64,000 bases of DNA from Kordia algicida (GTDB lineage Bacteria > Bacteroidota > Bacteroidia > Flavobacteriales > Flavobacteriaceae): NCBI RefSeq assembly GCF_051013375.1, contig NZ_CP142125.1; one strand, 5' to 3'. Below, in pieces: positions 35,441-43,137 of the stretch. The position numbers were made by a program, and so were the translations under genes. How positions within the stretch are numbered: the first letter of the stretch is position 1; the number at the start of each line of letters is the position of its first letter. The notes under the pieces were generated by a model. It was not told where the DNA came from. It saw only the letters and a list, made by a program, of their open reading frames with translations, and did no database searches.

Positions 35441-36923
35441 TTGGTATGACAGGAATGAGCGTTTACGATCATTCTACAAGGAATTGTTGGAAGAAAATCA
35501 GGTTGCTCAGATCACAGTTACCAATTGCAGCGCACAACAACGAGAGATCACCTTATGGGGAGCAAACAAATGCGCTCCCATAGCTGATCCTTTATATGGT
35601 AGTGAACAAGTAAAATTGGAAGCAGATGTTGATCGGGATTCTTATGAGGTGATCTACAACCCTGTAAATGACCTATTCTATGTGATCAATTATAGGGATG
35701 ATACCATTACAGTAGTTGATGATCAGGCACAAGTTGTACAAACCATTGCCTTACATACTGATGTGATCCTAACGGTCAACCCTATAAGTATGGTGGTAAA
35801 TACCAATCCCAATAGTGCTGAATATGGTTGTGTAGCCATTGTGGGAACAAGTGGAAAAGAGTTCATTGTCGTGGATCTGACCTTTACAGTCTTGCGTCGC
35901 ATACAACTTGTAAATGAGCCATACGATCTAGGATATGATCCTGTTTTAGATTGCTACTATATATCCGAACCATTTAGGAATCTGATCCTAAAGATCACCA
36001 CCTTAGATGATCAGATCATTGAGCATTTAACTATTGAGGGGTTGCGAAATATTGGTATCAATACTGATAATGGTGATCTCTATGTGCATAACGTGGTCAA
36101 TAATGATGTGGAAGTCTACAATACAGCAGGAAATAAAAGAGGGTGGTTTGAAAGGGTCACCACTAATGAAAATCATGTTTCGTTTTATTACCACCCTATA
36201 AGTAAGTACATGTACATTGGTTATGATACCCTTAATTCAGTCTTGGTGGCAGATGGACAAACCCTAGCGGTTCAAACAACGCTCAACACAGGGAGTTCCC
36301 CTATTGATATTCACTACAATCCACAAGATACCTATATCTATGTGGCTAATCAAACAGATCAAGACTTTACACGAATTGATGAAGATCTTCAAGTGGTTGA
36401 TACCCTAGCGATCGTAGCTTTTGACCGAAGCTTTGCGATCAGTTCCAAAAATGGCGCAATTGCGCTCAACAATTCAACCCTACAACAGCTCTTTATCTAC
36501 ACCCGTGTTTCAAAATTATTAGTAAAGGTCAATCAGGATTATGAACAAATTCGACAGGATTTCAAATACAATCCTATGATCATCACGCACATGAAAGTAG
36601 TGGCTTCAACTAATCAGCGTATCAATACCTTACAGATCATAGAAACCTCTATCTCAGGCAAGCAGCTATGCGAACCTATATCACTAGGGGGCTATCACTC
36701 TCCGCAGGGATTTGGAAACGTATCTGAAGTATTTGAAATGGAAGGACAGATCGTGGATGGACGTGTTTGTTGGCGCTTTAAGATCAATCCCGATCAACAA
36801 GTCACATTTTTGATCTACTACAAGCAATTAGAGATGTACAATTTCTTACCTGAGAAGTCGAGCGTTTCCACAGGTGTAGCGCAAAGTAAAGGAATTCCAA
36901 AAGCTTGGAAAAAGGAACATTAA
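35421..36923 (+). CDS. Beta-propeller protein inserted in a coat-like fold (500 aa); receptor-binding or vertex candidate
   Basis: The start chosen is MSKQLYNWYDRN. Residues 31-49 (ITVTNCSAQQREITLWGAN) resemble residues 82-103 of the coat-like protein at 31202. Residues 379-470 (YNPMIITHMKVVAS, SGKQLCE, HSPQGFGN, VTFLIYYKQ) resemble its residues 131-217. Between the two lie about 310 residues of YVTN/YncE-like propeller blades (VIYNPVNDLFYVINYRDDTI, VSFYYHPISKYMYIGYD, DIHYNPQDTYIYVANQTDQD). So a propeller appears to be inserted in a loop of a jelly-roll-like domain. Such a protein could sit in the particle shell and expose the propeller for binding the host surface. Function inferred. Confidence 0.55.
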   Translation: MSKQLYNWYDRNERLRSFYKELLEENQVAQITVTNCSAQQREITLWGANKCAPIADPLYGSEQVKLEADVDRDSYEVIYNPVNDLFYVINYRDDTITVVDDQAQVVQTIALHTDVILTVNPISMVVNTNPNSAEYGCVAIVGTSGKEFIVVDLTFTVLRRIQLVNEPYDLGYDPVLDCYYISEPFRNLILKITTLDDQIIEHLTIEGLRNIGINTDNGDLYVHNVVNNDVEVYNTAGNKRGWFERVTTNENHVSFYYHPISKYMYIGYDTLNSVLVADGQTLAVQTTLNTGSSPIDIHYNPQDTYIYVANQTDQDFTRIDEDLQVVDTLAIVAFDRSFAISSKNGAIALNNSTLQQLFIYTRVSKLLVKVNQDYEQIRQDFKYNPMIITHMKVVASTNQRINTLQIIETSISGKQLCEPISLGGYHSPQGFGNVSEVFEMEGQIVDGRVCWRFKINPDQQVTFLIYYKQLEMYNFLPEKSSVSTGVAQSKGIPKAWKKEH

Positions 36924-36936
36924 AACAAAGAGCAGT

Positions 36937-37368
36937 ATGAAAACAGTATTAGAAATAGCATTAAGCCAATATGGCGTTAGAGAAAAAAAAGGAAAACTGC
37001 ACAATCCTATTATTGTCAATTACTTCAAAGAGATTGGACACAGGTGGGTTACAACGGACGAAACGGCTTGGTGTAGTGCCTTTATGAACTGGGTAGCACT
37101 CAAGGCAGGAAAACAAAAAAGCGGAAAATTAAATGCACGTTCATGGCTTTTAGTAGGCAGACAAGTAACCACCCCACAACAAGGTGATGTGGTGGTACTA
37201 TGGCGAGAGCGAAAGCATAGTTGGAAAGGTCATGTGGGGGTATTCATAGGGTATTCAGAAGATCAAAAACAGATCTATGTGCTTGGAGGGAATCAAAATA
37301 ACCAAGTGAATATTCAGCAATATCCCGCATACAGATTACTTGGTTTTAGAGAATTAGCAAACGCTTAA
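36937..37368 (+). CDS. CHAP/NlpC-P60-like peptidoglycan hydrolase (143 aa)
   Basis: DETAWCSAFMNWV gives the nucleophile Cys46, GDVVVLWRERKHSWKGHVGV gives His99, and VLGGNQNNQV gives a polar third residue (Asn119). The order and length fit the small phage-type CHAP/TIGR02594-like peptidases that cut the stem peptide or cross-bridge of murein. No signal peptide, as usual for virion-associated or holin-released enzymes. Next to an amidase-like gene. Confidence 0.8.
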   Translation: MKTVLEIALSQYGVREKKGKLHNPIIVNYFKEIGHRWVTTDETAWCSAFMNWVALKAGKQKSGKLNARSWLLVGRQVTTPQQGDVVVLWRERKHSWKGHVGVFIGYSEDQKQIYVLGGNQNNQVNIQQYPAYRLLGFRELANA

Positions 37369-37384
37369 ATAAAAAAATAAACAG

Positions 37385-37891
37385 ATGAAAGAAATAGATT
37401 ATTTGATCATTCACAGTACAAATACTTCCGAAGCATTGGACTTTGGCAAAGATGTGATCATAAAAAAGCACACCGAAGAAAAGCGCAATGGTGGTTTAGG
37501 TCTTAATCGACCAGGGTTTGACTATCTAATACCATTTAACGGAAGTTTACAAGTGATCATAGGAGAGGACAACCCAACCCAAACGGATATTTGGGGGATC
37601 TCTAATGGAATTCAAAACTTGACAGGCATTGCAAAACATATTGCTTATGTAGGGGGGAGAACCCTTAAAGAAGCATGGGAAAAAGATACCCGTACCGATG
37701 CGCAAAAAAATACACTTGAAACCCTTGTAAAATTCTATGTATTGCGTTTTCCAAACATTTTAGTTCTAGGCTTTAATGAAGTGCCAACAAAAATTACAGA
37801 GGATAGTCCCGCCTTTAGTGTAGGGGATTGGCTTGACTCAATTGGAATTCCTGAAAAAAACATATATAACAAACCAAGGTCAAAAGTATGA
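37385..37891 (+). CDS. Amidase_2-like protein with lost zinc ligands (168 aa)
   Basis: The frame of an N-acetylmuramoyl-L-alanine amidase of the T7-lysozyme kind is clear: YLIIHST (His10), FDYLIPFNGSL, IAYVGG and DTRTDAQKNTL. The motifs that hold the other two zinc ligands have changed: the usual GHRD is GFNE (Phe130), and the usual Cys before PxF is Ser141. Without them cleavage is unlikely. It may be a murein-binding structural subunit or a regulator. Compare the active CHAP-like enzyme next door. Confidence 0.75.
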   Translation: MKEIDYLIIHSTNTSEALDFGKDVIIKKHTEEKRNGGLGLNRPGFDYLIPFNGSLQVIIGEDNPTQTDIWGISNGIQNLTGIAKHIAYVGGRTLKEAWEKDTRTDAQKNTLETLVKFYVLRFPNILVLGFNEVPTKITEDSPAFSVGDWLDSIGIPEKNIYNKPRSKV

Positions 37892-38073
37892 GAACACTAT
37901 TGACGCTTGCTGTTGGATTTTGGATCGCTAGAGAACTATCATCGCAGTATCATAGACGATCATTTCTAAAGACTCAATCAAGGCAAAAGCGTCGTTTGGA
38001 AACCTTTTTAAAAAAACAAGGCTTTAAAGAATCAGAGGTAGTATCACACACCCGATCAATTTTCAATATATAG
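37888..38073 (+). CDS. Small basic protein with N-terminal hydrophobic segment (61 aa)
   Basis: MRTLLTLAVGFWIARELSSQ may be a short TM anchor, followed by a basic helix (RRSFLKTQSRQKRRLETFL). Overlaps the amidase-like gene by four bases. No family. Confidence 0.55.
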   Translation: MRTLLTLAVGFWIARELSSQYHRRSFLKTQSRQKRRLETFLKKQGFKESEVVSHTRSIFNI

Positions 38074-38076
38074 TTT

Positions 38077-38523
38077 ATGGCAATTCAAATTCAAGTAGAA
38101 GATCAAGTATTTCTTATTCCTGAAGCAGAGGACACCTGTGATTTTTGGACAAGTTATTACAGGCAACTCAAAAAAAAGCTAGGAAAACACAATGCCAAAA
38201 TGATCTGGCTAGTGACATGGAAGTCGAACGGATCAACTTTTTGCAGTACAAGTCCAACCTTTAACAAATGGCTTAAAACAAATGACTTAAATGTATCTAA
38301 TATGGCAACACGAACCATTGCAGACCTATCGGGAATTGGTGGAAGCATATTAGGATTTGGAAAGAACATGACAAAGATCTTATCCCTAGGGATTCCAATA
38401 CTCTTAATTGTAGTGCTGATAGGGATTGTCATCATGCTTAGAAACTCTACAAAGAATGCCACTATAAAAGATCTAGCGATGTTAACTCCCGCAGGACAGG
38501 CGGCAAAATTACTAGGCAAATGA
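38077..38523 (+). CDS. Late protein with one central/C-terminal TM (148 aa)
   Basis: A soluble N-terminal domain of about 75 residues (EAEDTCDFWTSYYRQLKKKL) is followed by a Gly-rich segment and a strong TM helix at 101-121 (ILSLGIPILLIVVLIGIVIM). Its stop overlaps the next start. No family recognised; likely a particle- or envelope-membrane protein. Confidence 0.6.
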   Translation: MAIQIQVEDQVFLIPEAEDTCDFWTSYYRQLKKKLGKHNAKMIWLVTWKSNGSTFCSTSPTFNKWLKTNDLNVSNMATRTIADLSGIGGSILGFGKNMTKILSLGIPILLIVVLIGIVIMLRNSTKNATIKDLAMLTPAGQAAKLLGK

Positions 38524-39011
38524 AAAAGAACATCTTGATCATATCGGGAGCTGGAGTGGTGGTGTTACTTATAGGGAGTGTGATCATAGGTAGACGCACT
38601 AAAAAACGAGAACGACTCACTAGCAAATTACTTTCAGCACTAAGTGCTAGGATCGAACCAATAAAAAGTGGTATCGGCGGTCAGAATGCTTTTGACATTC
38701 ATTATTTGGATAAGGTTAGTCAAGTAGTAGGCGGGCGTATCCTAGCTTTAAAGGAAAGTACGGCAACTCATTATGCGAATCAAATAAAAAGTTCTTTTAA
38801 AGCTTGGTATCAGGGTGGGGATGATGAGCAGAAAGTATATGGTGTGTTTAGGCAACTCAAAGACAAAGTACAAGTATCACAAGTGGTCAAAGCGTATCAA
38901 GAGGAGTATTCAAAAAATTTAATTGATGTACTGAAAGATCGTTTTGGGAAAGAGGAGATCAAGACCGTATTAGATATAGTGAATACAAAACCAAATTACA
39001 GAACTGCATAA
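38520..39011 (+). CDS. Membrane-anchored protein with annexin-like repeat pattern, paralogue 1 (163 aa)
   Basis: N-terminal TM (ILIISGAGVVVLLIGSVII), then a soluble helical domain from about residue 55 with STATHYANQIKSSFKAW, DDEQKVYGVFRQLKDKV, SQVVKAYQEEYSKNLIDVL and a final KPNYR. The helix pattern with an acidic turn (GGDDEQKVYGVF) recalls annexin repeats (GTDExxI...L). The next gene encodes a clear paralogue. Function unknown; membrane or lipid contact would fit. Confidence 0.6.
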   Translation: MKKNILIISGAGVVVLLIGSVIIGRRTKKRERLTSKLLSALSARIEPIKSGIGGQNAFDIHYLDKVSQVVGGRILALKESTATHYANQIKSSFKAWYQGGDDEQKVYGVFRQLKDKVQVSQVVKAYQEEYSKNLIDVLKDRFGKEEIKTVLDIVNTKPNYRTA

Positions 39012-39014
39012 GGT

Positions 39015-39545
39015 ATGAAAATGACACAAAGAACATGGTGGATGATCGGTGGTGGGACACTTCTTTTAGGAGGTATTGGCGGAATCATCTATTTCAAAAA
39101 TAAAGGAAAACAGAGTGCGTTAGGCTACTCGATCGATCCTACCCGATCAAACATAGGAAGTGGTATTAAAGTAAATACAGTTGCCACAGCTTCGCTAAAA
39201 CAAGAACCGAATTGGAACAAACCCTTTAACATGAACTATTTGGAAGATGTTAAAAAATGGGTATATCCCAAAAAGATTGCTGTTTTAAATAGATCAACGG
39301 CAACACACCTTGTAAAAACACTTCACAATGCTAGGGGAACTTTCAATGATGATGAATATGCTGTGCGTGATGTATTCAAGAAATTACAAAGCAAAACCGA
39401 TGTAGCAAGCCTATCCAAAGCGTATTATGAGAACCATAACCATAAAGATCTATGGCAACATCTAAATAGTTTTTTAAGTCATTCAGAAATGAAACAGTAC
39501 GTGTGGCAATACATAAACCGATTACCTAATTATAAATTAACGTAA
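39015..39545 (+). CDS. Membrane-anchored protein with annexin-like repeat pattern, paralogue 2 (176 aa)
   Basis: N-terminal Gly-rich TM (WWMIGGGTLLLGGIGGIIYF), linker, then a domain that parallels the preceding protein: STATHLVKTLHNARGTFNDD, EYAVRDVFKKLQSKTDVASL, SKAYYENHNHKDLWQHL, ending LPNYKLT. STATH and PNY(K/R) are shared exactly. Tandem duplication with divergence; the two may form a hetero-oligomer at the membrane. Confidence 0.6.
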   Translation: MKMTQRTWWMIGGGTLLLGGIGGIIYFKNKGKQSALGYSIDPTRSNIGSGIKVNTVATASLKQEPNWNKPFNMNYLEDVKKWVYPKKIAVLNRSTATHLVKTLHNARGTFNDDEYAVRDVFKKLQSKTDVASLSKAYYENHNHKDLWQHLNSFLSHSEMKQYVWQYINRLPNYKLT

Positions 39546-39559
39546 AAACAGACAAGCAC

Positions 39560-40045
39560 ATGAAAAAACAAATGCAAATAGCACCTTCATTCTTGGCAAA
39601 GCATAAAACCCCATTGATTATCGGGAGTATCGTCTTTGTCGTTGCAGGTATAGGAATTACCTACTATGTGATGAGCAAAAAGAAGAAAAAGCAAAGCCAA
39701 GAAAAATCAGGAATAGCTCAGTCAACAGCAAACATTGCTGTTTCTCCATCGAGATACACCCCACCATTTACTTCTTCAGGCACAAAAACGACAATCCCTG
39801 TACAGGCAAGTTCAAGTAAAATCGTAGTCAAATATGGTAGTCGAGGTAGTTTAGTAAGGATCTTACAACGCTACTTAAAGATGTTACATGAAGACTTAGG
39901 AAAGACAGGAGCAAAGCGTGATGGGGTTGATGGAGCATTCGGCCCAAAGACTGCAAAAGCGGCAAAGAGAAAATTAGGTAAAACGGTTTTCACTACCACA
40001 GATATCGAAAAAATGAAAAAAGCATTAAAAACACTAGGAAAATAA
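39560..40045 (+). CDS. Membrane-anchored peptidoglycan-binding protein (161 aa)
   Basis: TM helix at about residues 18-37, a Ser/Thr/Pro linker, then from residue 88 a PG_binding_1-like domain: YGSRGSLVRILQRYLKM and DGVDGAFGPKTAKAAK. This domain binds murein without cutting it. Together with the hydrolases nearby it may hold a particle or lysis machine at the cell wall. It shares one base with the start of the next gene. Confidence 0.75.
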   Translation: MKKQMQIAPSFLAKHKTPLIIGSIVFVVAGIGITYYVMSKKKKKQSQEKSGIAQSTANIAVSPSRYTPPFTSSGTKTTIPVQASSSKIVVKYGSRGSLVRILQRYLKMLHEDLGKTGAKRDGVDGAFGPKTAKAAKRKLGKTVFTTTDIEKMKKALKTLGK

Positions 40046-40755
40046 TGGAATCGATCAGTTTAGGAAAACGACTTTTAGTGGCAGGCGGAATTTTGGTATG
40101 TGGATACATCGCCTATTGTATACTAAGAAATAGAGAAGAAGAACTCAAGCAACAAGAAGAAACCCAAGACGCTGACTTTATTGTCATTGTAGAGAATGAT
40201 AGGGTAGAAGATCTTAAAAAAGATCAAAGTAAGGGGACACCTTTAAAAAAGGCTACCGATTCTAAAGCGGAAAAAGCTACTACACCCCTTAGTGTTATAA
40301 AAAATAGACCAATGAAAAAGACTGTTTCAAAAACACAGGGTCAAGATGTTAAAATAGAGGATAATGCAAAGCTCATTTGCTCGAAGCCACTTAAAATTGA
40401 GAATTCAATTAAAAAAGAACTCAAAGTAGAATCAGAACCGAAAGTGCTATCACCTGTCCATGATATTGAGGTGGAACAGCCTATTGAAGTAATAACAAAA
40501 ACACAAGAAAAAGCGGCAAATGATGACTTTCCCTTACAACTAGGAAGTAAAGGAAAACGTGTATGGAACTTAAAGGTGTACATGCTAAAAAATCATGGTG
40601 CTAGCGGTATTGTAACGGATCAGTATGATGCCTTAACCGTAGAACATGTAAAGCGCTATTTAAAAGTTGATACTGTTACAAAGCAGCTCTACACACAATT
40701 AAATATGGAAGGCAAACCAAAAAAGAAAAGAAATGCCACAAAAAAGAAGTATTAA
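40045..40755 (+). CDS. Membrane protein with diverged peptidoglycan-binding-like domain (236 aa)
   Basis: N-terminal TM (LLVAGGILVCGYIAYCILR), a long charged Lys/Glu-rich linker (residues 30-165), then FPLQLGSKGKRVWNLKVYM and DQYDALTVEHVKRYL. This keeps the layout of a PG_binding_1 domain but lacks the DGxFGPxT signature. Ends in a very basic tail. Paralogue of the preceding protein by layout. Its last 23 bases overlap the next gene. Confidence 0.6.
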   Translation: MESISLGKRLLVAGGILVCGYIAYCILRNREEELKQQEETQDADFIVIVENDRVEDLKKDQSKGTPLKKATDSKAEKATTPLSVIKNRPMKKTVSKTQGQDVKIEDNAKLICSKPLKIENSIKKELKVESEPKVLSPVHDIEVEQPIEVITKTQEKAANDDFPLQLGSKGKRVWNLKVYMLKNHGASGIVTDQYDALTVEHVKRYLKVDTVTKQLYTQLNMEGKPKKKRNATKKKY

Positions 40756-40978
40756 AGATCTGATCGATGGACTTGTTGACAAGGATGGCTTGAAAACAGA
40801 AGTGACCATTACACTAACAAATCAAACATTGCTGAAAGTGATCATCGCCTTGTTACTTAGTGGAATTGCCATAATTGTGATAGCCAACTTAGTAAAAAAC
40901 GTTGTTCCTGATCATCAATTAACCGCTATAAAAGCAGAAATACAAACGATCCGATCACATTTAAAAATAAAAACATAG
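40733..40978 (+). CDS. Small single-TM protein (81 aa)
   Basis: Basic N-terminal segment, one strong TM helix at about residues 32-53 (LLKVIIALLLSGIAIIVIAN), and a short helical tail. Overlaps the upstream gene in another frame and is followed by a holin-like gene after five bases. Confidence 0.55.
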   Translation: MPQKRSIKDLIDGLVDKDGLKTEVTITLTNQTLLKVIIALLLSGIAIIVIANLVKNVVPDHQLTAIKAEIQTIRSHLKIKT

Positions 40979-40983
40979 AACAC

Positions 40984-41325
40984 ATGAGAGAGATCATCAC
41001 ACAATTATCTGATTATATAAATAGCCTTGATTGGGCATACATATTTACGTTTATCTTAATCTGTTACGGATGCAATTCTGAATATATAACAGGATTGTTT
41101 TACAAAATTTTCAGGTTCAAAATTGCCACACGGTATCGTGTGCTACTCATTGGAGTCCTCTATGGTATTACGGTCTACTTTATCAGAGATTATTCAATTG
41201 GCGATGTTGAAGTTTTATTGCAATCCTTTGTATTCGCCCTTGTATTCCACAAGCTTCTTATTCAAAAAGTGATTCGCTACTTTTTTCAGATAAAACAACC
41301 AAAGCCTACAAAGTATGAAAATTAG
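40984..41325 (+). CDS. Holin-like membrane protein (113 aa)
   Basis: Two or three hydrophobic helices (about 18-35, 52-68 and 75-95), a loop with RFKIATRYR and a basic tail ending QPKPTKYEN. Size, helix number, charged tail and position directly before a spanin-like pair and near several murein hydrolases fit a holin. No specific holin family is recognised. Confidence 0.5.
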   Translation: MREIITQLSDYINSLDWAYIFTFILICYGCNSEYITGLFYKIFRFKIATRYRVLLIGVLYGITVYFIRDYSIGDVEVLLQSFVFALVFHKLLIQKVIRYFFQIKQPKPTKYEN

Positions 41326-41674
41326 AACATTCATTATTTCTATTGTAACTATTGTAACTATTGTAGCTGTCACTATCGGTTTACTTCACTATTTCAATTT
41401 GAGTGGGAGTGAAGATCACAATCAAACGATCATTGAACTTGAGAGAGAAAATCTAAGGCTTGAGCATGAGAATGCAGAGCTAGATTCACTCATACTCAAA
41501 CGGCAAAGGACAAACGATAGTTTACAAGATCAGATCAATGAAAATCAGCAAATCATTCAAAATCTACATTATGAGATCAAAGAAAAAATCAATGCTATCG
41601 ATCGTATGTCTAATATGGAGCTTTACCTGTATTTCTCAAACATTAGCACCGATCAGAAAAACCATAGGGAGTGA
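41315..41674 (+). CDS. Inner-spanin-like protein: N-terminal TM and periplasmic coiled coil (119 aa)
   Basis: One TM (about residues 5-25, FIISIVTIVTIVAVTIGLL), then a Glu/Asn-rich coiled coil (IIELERENLRLEHENAEL). This is the layout of Rz-type inner spanins. The gene overlaps its neighbours on both sides; the downstream secreted protein starts inside it, as in Rz/Rz1. Role in outer-membrane disruption at lysis is inferred. Confidence 0.5.
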   Translation: MKIRTFIISIVTIVTIVAVTIGLLHYFNLSGSEDHNQTIIELERENLRLEHENAELDSLILKRQRTNDSLQDQINENQQIIQNLHYEIKEKINAIDRMSNMELYLYFSNISTDQKNHRE

Positions 41675-41999
41675 ATCCTATTTTTGTTTCACCATTGAGC
41701 AATCAAGGTTCATTGCTAAGAAGTTTGAATATAGTATCTATCAGGACACCTTGATCAGTTTATTTGAAATTGATATTACAAGATACAATCGCTTATTAAA
41801 CGAAAAGGATCTAATCATTTTTAGTTTACAAACCAAGATCACCAATCTTAATAGTATGCAAACAAATGACCAGCTTCACATAGATGCGCTCAATAGAACG
41901 ATCAAAAAAAAGAACAAACAAATCAGACAAGGAAAGTTTGTCAAATGGATCTTAACTGCTGGTTTGGCAATAGTTTCTTCAGTACTAATTTTAAAATAA
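41571..41999 (+). CDS. Secreted coiled-coil protein overlapping the spanin-like gene (142 aa)
   Basis: The start chosen at 41571 gives MRSKKKSMLSIVCLIWSF, a signal peptide ending near CISQ. A coiled coil with NRLLNEKDLIIFSLQTKI follows and a C-terminal TM (KWILTAGLAIVSSVLILK). The gene begins 104 bases inside the preceding one in another frame. This nested order resembles Rz/Rz1, though a C-terminal TM is not typical of an outer-membrane spanin. May act with the preceding protein across the periplasm. Confidence 0.5.
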   Translation: MRSKKKSMLSIVCLIWSFTCISQTLAPIRKTIGSESYFCFTIEQSRFIAKKFEYSIYQDTLISLFEIDITRYNRLLNEKDLIIFSLQTKITNLNSMQTNDQLHIDALNRTIKKKNKQIRQGKFVKWILTAGLAIVSSVLILK

Positions 42000-42002
42000 A
42001 GG

Positions 42003-42380
42003 ATGATGACAGTACTAAAAATTTGCGCTATTGTATTTGGTGCTACGGGTTTTTGGAAAGTCGTTGAAATGTTATTCCAACTTAGGATGAACAAGCGTTT
42101 TAAAAATGCAGAGATCAACAATCTCAATGCACAGGCAAATAGTTTGGTTGTTGAAAATTACAAGCTATGGACTGAAAATATGGATAGACGCATCAAAGAA
42201 CTTGAAAATAAAAACTCTTTGCAACGTGAGCGTATTGGAAGACTAGAAAATAACAATGCGCAAATGAGTCAAACAATTTTGAAGCTGGAGAACAAAAATG
42301 CAGAAATGAATCGAATCATTACCCTGCAACGTGAACGGATCAATGAACTTGAAAACGAAATTCAAAAATATAAAAACTAA
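42003..42380 (+). CDS. Membrane-anchored long coiled coil (125 aa)
   Basis: N-terminal TM (about residues 3-22), then about 95 residues of uninterrupted heptads with regular LENKN units (ELENKNSLQRERIGRLENNN). Similar short anchored coiled coils are common beside lysis or structural genes in Bacteroidota phages. Start at 42003 or 42006. Function unknown. Confidence 0.6.
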   Translation: MMTVLKICAIVFGATGFWKVVEMLFQLRMNKRFKNAEINNLNAQANSLVVENYKLWTENMDRRIKELENKNSLQRERIGRLENNNAQMSQTILKLENKNAEMNRIITLQRERINELENEIQKYKN

Positions 42381-42388
42381 AAAAGATC

Positions 42389-42544
42389 ATGAACATAAAT
42401 AAAGGCGGTCGCACATTAAACATACTATTTGGAGCATTCTTATTGATCAGTAGCATAAAGCTTGGTTCAGATCTATACATACGTCACAAAAAAGGCAAAG
42501 CTTTGGCTTCAGAAAAAAAAGGTTGTGGTTGTGGAGGAAAGTAA
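42389..42544 (+). CDS. Small single-TM protein with CGCGGK tail (51 aa)
   Basis: Starts MNINKGGRTLNILFGAFLLI, one TM at about residues 11-29, a Lys-rich tail and a terminal GCGCGGK. The start lies nine bases after the previous stop. The Cys pair at the very end could bind metal or form a disulfide. The next gene begins inside it. Confidence 0.5.
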   Translation: MNINKGGRTLNILFGAFLLISSIKLGSDLYIRHKKGKALASEKKGCGCGGK

Positions 42545-43055
42545 CAATAATAAATTGATCTATCTAGCAATAGGCACTTTTGCGCTGACTGCATTAAGTG
42601 CCTATTTTGTTTATAGAAAATTCAAATCTACAAAGAATTCGAATCGAATAGCAACACGCACAATCGATCTATCAGCTTTTGACAGTCCTGACATGCCAGG
42701 CTCAGGAAATTGTATGGACAGCGGTTTATTGATGAAGTTACAACAGCTAGAAATGCGAACAGGCTATCCGATATTTGATTGGATAAATTCAGGGGCAAGA
42801 AGTGAATCTCACAATCGTAAGGTCGGTGGTGTTTCTAGTTCTTCTCACAAGATCCCCACGTGTAAAGCAGTTGATATTGGTGTGCCTTCAACACACATTA
42901 GAGATCAATTAGTATATGAAGCACGTAATATAGGATTTAAAAGGATCGGTGTTGGTAAAACCTTCGTACATCTTGATACAGATGAGAATAAAAGTCAATA
43001 TGTAGCATGGGGGTATCCATCAGGAACATCTCCAGATGTGAATCCGTTTGTGTAA
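42531..43055 (+). CDS. Membrane-anchored M15-type D,D-peptidase-like enzyme
   Basis: A TM helix (KLIYLAIGTFALTALSAYF) is followed by a peptidase M15_3-like domain: SGARSESHNRKVGG, SSSSHKIPTCKAVDIG (His and Asp ligands) and KTFVHLDTD (His ligand). This family cuts D-Ala-containing cross-links of murein and is common in phages. No ATG fits; GTG at 42531 (or 42525) overlaps the preceding gene and avoids a poor TTG start at 42462. Last gene of the late operon, 82 bases before the attachment repeat. Confidence 0.75.
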   Translation: MEESNNNKLIYLAIGTFALTALSAYFVYRKFKSTKNSNRIATRTIDLSAFDSPDMPGSGNCMDSGLLMKLQQLEMRTGYPIFDWINSGARSESHNRKVGGVSSSSHKIPTCKAVDIGVPSTHIRDQLVYEARNIGFKRIGVGKTFVHLDTDENKSQYVAWGYPSGTSPDVNPFV

Positions 43056-43137
43056 GAAATAATTGTTTTACCTTAATCTTGTTATTAAAAAATTTCAAAT
43101 CTTTATATTAAAATTAAGTCTATCATAAAAAATGAGT

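Noticed and set aside
40984..41325. Polytopic transporter
   Set aside because: Only two to three short helices in 113 residues. The position in a lysis-like cassette fits a holin better.
42462..42530. Upstream TTG start of the M15 peptidase gene
   Set aside because: It would put a charged, unrelated peptide in front of the TM helix and overlap most of the 51-aa small protein. The GTG at 42531 or 42525 is a better start.
10026..43055. Integrative and conjugative element (ICE)
   Set aside because: No relaxase, coupling protein with TM segments, VirB4/TraG-size ATPase or Tra protein series is visible. The only FtsK/HerA-like ATPase is small and soluble.
10026..43055. Tailed prophage
   Set aside because: No terminase, portal, head-tail connector, tape measure, tail sheath or tube protein is recognisable. 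The long tape-measure-size frame expected in a tailed phage is absent; the two very long proteins are a methyltransferase and a helicase.
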